From: Pseudomonas fluorescens
GTDB taxonomy: Bacteria > Pseudomonadota > Gammaproteobacteria > Pseudomonadales > Pseudomonadaceae
Assembly (NCBI RefSeq): GCF_902497995.1
Contig: NZ_CABVII010000008.1
Location: forward strand, 146,766 to 210,765
Reading direction: 5' to 3'
Length of the DNA stretch: 64,000 bases
Below, in pieces: positions 61,447-64,000 of the stretch (its first letter is position 1; every line of letters starts with the position of its first letter). The translations under genes were made by a program, and so were the position numbers. The notes under the pieces are model-generated. The model did no database searches, was not told the DNA's origin, and saw only the letters and a list, made by a program, of their open reading frames with translations.

Positions 61447-62310
61447 CTATTTCGAGAACCGTCTTGCCCCCGCCACACAAATAATCACCGCCACAGTCAC
61501 CCCTAGCATGCCAATGCTCACCTGCTCATGCAGCAGCGTCGCCGCCAACGCGAGTCCGAAAAACGGTTGCAGCAATTGCAACTGCCCAACGGCGGCAATC
61601 CCGCCCTGGGCCAGCCCGCGATACCAGAAGACGAAGCCGACCAGCATGCTGAAGACCGAGACGTAAGCCAGGCAGACCCACGCCGATGTCGTTATTCCGG
61701 AAAATGAAGGCGGGGCCAGGTACCAGGTCAACAGGATCATGACCGGCAGCGCCAGCAGCAATGCCCAAGAGATCACCTGCCAACCGCCCAGGGTCCTCGA
61801 TAGCTTCGCACCTTCGGCATAACCCAGGCCGCAGGCGAGGATCGCCAGCAGCATCAGAATGTCCCCCGTTGGCGACGCGCTCAGGCCTTGGGAAAATGCA
61901 AAGCCCACCACCAGCGCACTGCCCAGCACCGAGAAAAACCAGAACACCGGCCGTGGCCGCTCGCCACCGCGCAACACGCCGAACGCCGCGGTGGCGAGCG
62001 GCAACAGGCCAACGAAGACGATCGAATGCGCCGACGTCACGTACTGCAGCGCCAGCGCCGTCAGCAGTGGGAACCCCACCACAACCCCGAGTGCCACGAT
62101 CCCCAGGGGCAGCAGGTCAGCTCGGGCCGGACGTTTTTCCTTGAACAGCGCCAGCATGCACAGCGCCAGGAGCCCCGCGATGGTGGCGCGGGCGACCGTC
62201 AGGAATACCGGGTCGAACTCCAGCACGGCCAACCGTGTGGCAGGCAGCGAGCCGCTGAAGATCAGGACGCCGATGAACCCGTTGAGCCAGCCGCTCGCGG
62301 TCTTTTCCAT
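61447..62310 (-). CDS. EamA/DMT-superfamily transporter
   Basis: 287 aa with ten predicted helices in two EamA repeats (first ~10-140, second ~150-285: LLAILACGLGYAEGAKLSRTLG; FWYRGLAQGGIAAVGQLQLLQPFFGLALAATLLHEQ). Such proteins export or import amino acids and small metabolites. ATG 62310 (MEKTASGWLNGF) with GGGG upstream was chosen; the frame is open 16 codons further. It is divergent from a MocR-type regulator, a common pairing in which the regulator controls the transporter. Confidence 0.9.
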   Translation of the reverse strand: MEKTASGWLNGFIGVLIFSGSLPATRLAVLEFDPVFLTVARATIAGLLALCMLALFKEKRPARADLLPLGIVALGVVVGFPLLTALALQYVTSAHSIVFVGLLPLATAAFGVLRGGERPRPVFWFFSVLGSALVVGFAFSQGLSASPTGDILMLLAILACGLGYAEGAKLSRTLGGWQVISWALLLALPVMILLTWYLAPPSFSGITTSAWVCLAYVSVFSMLVGFVFWYRGLAQGGIAAVGQLQLLQPFFGLALAATLLHEQVSIGMLGVTVAVIICVAGARRFSK

Positions 62311-62429
62311 CCCCACATTTTGCAGCTTCGATGCCCGTTCCATTTCGCTTGCACTCAAAAAGTTTGCAGAGATCCATCCTATGTTCGAATATCAATACAA
62401 TCAAAATATTGTCATGGATACATCGGCCC

Positions 62430-63761
62430 ATGCCTCGCTCTCGATACAAATCACTGGTTGATACCTTCGCGGCGGATATCCGATCCGGGCGCCTGCTGCC
62501 GGGCACACGCTTGCCGACCCACCGCCAATTGGCGACGACCGAAGGCCTGGCGCTGGTGACGGCCAGCCGGGTCTATGCAGAGCTCGAGGCCATGGGCCTG
62601 GTCAGCGGGGAAACCGGGCGCGGTACCTTCGTCAGGGAAACCGCGTTGGCGCCGGGTTCAGGCATCGACCAGAAAGACGTGGCCGTCGGCATGATCGATC
62701 TCAACTTCAACTATCCGTCGCTGCCCGGCCAGGCAGAGCTGTTGCGCAGTGCGCTGCGCCAGTTGGCGTCGGGTGGTGACCTGGAGTCGCTGCTGCGCTA
62801 CCAGCCGCATGCGGGACGACTGCACGAGCGTGCCTCGGTGGCGCGTCATCTGCGCGCCCGCGGATTGACGGTGGAGGCCGGGCAAGTGTTGATCGTCAAT
62901 GGCGCCCAGCAGGGGCTGGCTGTGACGATGATGGCGCTGCTCAAGCCCGGTGATGTGATTGCCGCCGATGCGCTGACCTATTCAGGCTTCAAGGTGCTGG
63001 CCGAAGCCCTGCATCTCGAAATCGTGCCCATTCCCGTGACCGGACAGGGGCCGGATCTCGAGGCCCTGGAAAAGCTCTGCCGGAGCCGGCGCGTAAGGGC
63101 GGTGTACAGCATGCCGACGCTGCACAATCCACTGGGATGGGTAATGAGTGCCGAGCAACGCGCACAGCTGGTGACCCTCGCGCGCCGCCATCAGTTGCTC
63201 ATCATCGAAGACGCCGCGTACGCCTTCCTGGCGCAAAACCCGCCGCCACCGATAGCGGAACTCGCTCCCGAGTGTACGGTTTACGTGTCCGGGTTATCCA
63301 AGAGTGTCGCCACCGGATTGCGCGTAGGTTTCATCGCCGCGCCCCTGGAAAAGGTACCCGCCCTGGAGCGAACGATCAGGGCCACCACCTGGAACACCCC
63401 GGGCGTGCTGACAGCGATTGCGAGCACCTGGCTCGACGATGGCACCGTCATGCAGCTGGAAGAGGAAAAGCGCACGGACGCGCAGGCCAGGCAAGCCATC
63501 GCCGCGCAGGTGCTGGCGGGCCTGCGCTACATCAGCCATCCATCGTCCTATTTTCTTTGGCTGCCCTTGCCGGAGGACGCACGGGCCGACCAGATCGCCA
63601 TGGAGCTGATGCACGAACAGGTGGCGGTCTCGATCGCCGAGCCTTTTGCGGTCTCTGTGCATGTACCCCATGCGATCCGTTTGGCGTTGGGGTCGGTGGA
63701 TCTGGACACGTTGCGCCAGGCGCTGGTGAAAGTGAAGAGGGTGGTGGGGGCTTATACGTAG
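62430..63761 (+). CDS. MocR-type PLP-dependent transcriptional regulator (GntR winged helix + aminotransferase domain)
   Basis: 443 aa. Residues ~1-70 are a GntR winged helix (SGRLLPGTRLPTHRQLATTEGLALVTASRVYAELEAMGLV). The rest is a fold-type I aminotransferase domain with PTLHNPLG, EDAAYAFL and the PLP lysine in VSGLSKSVATGLRVGF. MocR proteins sense an amino acid or vitamin-B6 compound. ATG 62430 is used; the frame is open upstream over the divergent EamA start. The 119-bp gap to the transporter gene is AT-rich and should hold both promoters. Confidence 0.92.
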   Translation: MPRSRYKSLVDTFAADIRSGRLLPGTRLPTHRQLATTEGLALVTASRVYAELEAMGLVSGETGRGTFVRETALAPGSGIDQKDVAVGMIDLNFNYPSLPGQAELLRSALRQLASGGDLESLLRYQPHAGRLHERASVARHLRARGLTVEAGQVLIVNGAQQGLAVTMMALLKPGDVIAADALTYSGFKVLAEALHLEIVPIPVTGQGPDLEALEKLCRSRRVRAVYSMPTLHNPLGWVMSAEQRAQLVTLARRHQLLIIEDAAYAFLAQNPPPPIAELAPECTVYVSGLSKSVATGLRVGFIAAPLEKVPALERTIRATTWNTPGVLTAIASTWLDDGTVMQLEEEKRTDAQARQAIAAQVLAGLRYISHPSSYFLWLPLPEDARADQIAMELMHEQVAVSIAEPFAVSVHVPHAIRLALGSVDLDTLRQALVKVKRVVGAYT

Positions 63762-63804
63762 CAGGAAAGCCAGATGAGCACTCCTGTGGCGAGGGGCTTG
63801 CCCT

Positions 63805-63947
63805 AATGCCAGTCAGTTAATACGCGGAACCTGTGGGAGCGGGCTTGCTCGCGAAAGCGGTGTATCAGGCGACATCAATATTGACTGGGCCGCCGTCTTC
63901 GCGAGCAAGCCCGCTCCCACATGAATTGTGCTTAACTGACTGGCATT
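63805..63947. repeat. 16-bp inverted repeat enclosing a REPIN
   Basis: AATGCCAGTCAGTTAA (63805-63820) and its exact inverse TTAACTGACTGGCATT (63932-63947) flank the REPIN at 63832-63921, giving a nested hairpin of ~143 bp. It is in the region after the MocR gene, where no CDS is present to the window end. Confidence 0.88.
63832..63921. repeat. REPIN (inverted REP pair)
   Basis: TGTGGGAGCGGGCTTGCTCG...CGAGCAAGCCCGCTCCCACA, 90 bp, nested inside the 16-bp inverted repeat. Confidence 0.93.
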
Positions 63948-64000
63948 GGGCGCATGGGCCGGTTTATTTTTGTCTGAAGATTTGCGGCGTTTGTGCCGGC

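Noticed and set aside
62331..62429. Upstream extension of the MocR regulator
   Set aside because: It overlaps the start of the divergent EamA gene and its translation (MPVPFRLHSK...) lacks family similarity.

Overview
The window is chromosomal DNA from a Pseudomonas, most likely of the P. fluorescens group. The evidence is the gene order (nuoA-B-CD-E with fused nuoCD; nudJ-mnmA-hflD-purB-roxA; divergent idh/icd; cspD|clpS-clpA, infA-bpt-aat-trxB; ftsK-lolA-rarA-crcB-serS-cysG; tusDCBE-trpD2). It also carries many intergenic inverted repeats of the GTGGGAGCGGGCTTGCTCGCGA type (REPINs), which are typical of this group. No rRNA, tRNA, prophage or CRISPR array was seen.

Layout. 1-3.35 kb is the start of the respiratory complex I operon (minus strand). 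3.9-10.5 kb is an accessory island, AT-richer at its left end. It holds a broken short-chain dehydrogenase, a truncated alpha-oxoamine synthase joined out of frame to an N-terminally truncated HisC-like aminotransferase, an intact MFS exporter, and an intact divergent leucyl-tRNA synthetase (LeuRS) outside the usual leuS context. I read this as the remains of a small biosynthetic cluster that lost its enzymes but kept export and a possible self-resistance synthetase. 10.8-23.3 kb holds aceA, a secretin-like gene, the purine/tRNA-modification block and both isocitrate dehydrogenases. 23.4-29.7 kb is the N-degron cluster with trxB, and 30-37.6 kb is the ftsK-cysG block.

37.8-44.5 kb carries glutathionyl-hydroquinone reductase, trpD2, the tusDCBE sulfur relay and small conserved genes. 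44.6-52.5 kb has gamma-glutamyltransferase, a cysteine hydrolase, a LuxR regulator, a metal-dependent amidohydrolase, a TorF-type porin and an NCS1 permease, which looks like nitrogen-compound scavenging. 53.1-57.9 kb is a LacI-controlled catabolic locus (Gfo/Idh/MocA dehydrogenase, TIM-barrel epimerase, nucleoside-type MFS permease) with a perfect 22-bp operator palindrome.

58.9-61.1 kb is the most unusual stretch. Two copies of a ~345-nt leader each precede a DUF6124-type small gene and flank a RelE/ParE-type toxin-antitoxin pair. In each leader a central strand can pair either with an upstream strand or with the ribosome-binding site of the gene. Between the two copies all three strands have changed together so that both pairings survive, which points to a translational RNA switch. 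The first copy of the gene is frameshifted; the second is intact. The window ends with a divergent EamA transporter/MocR regulator pair and a REPIN nested in a 16-bp inverted repeat.
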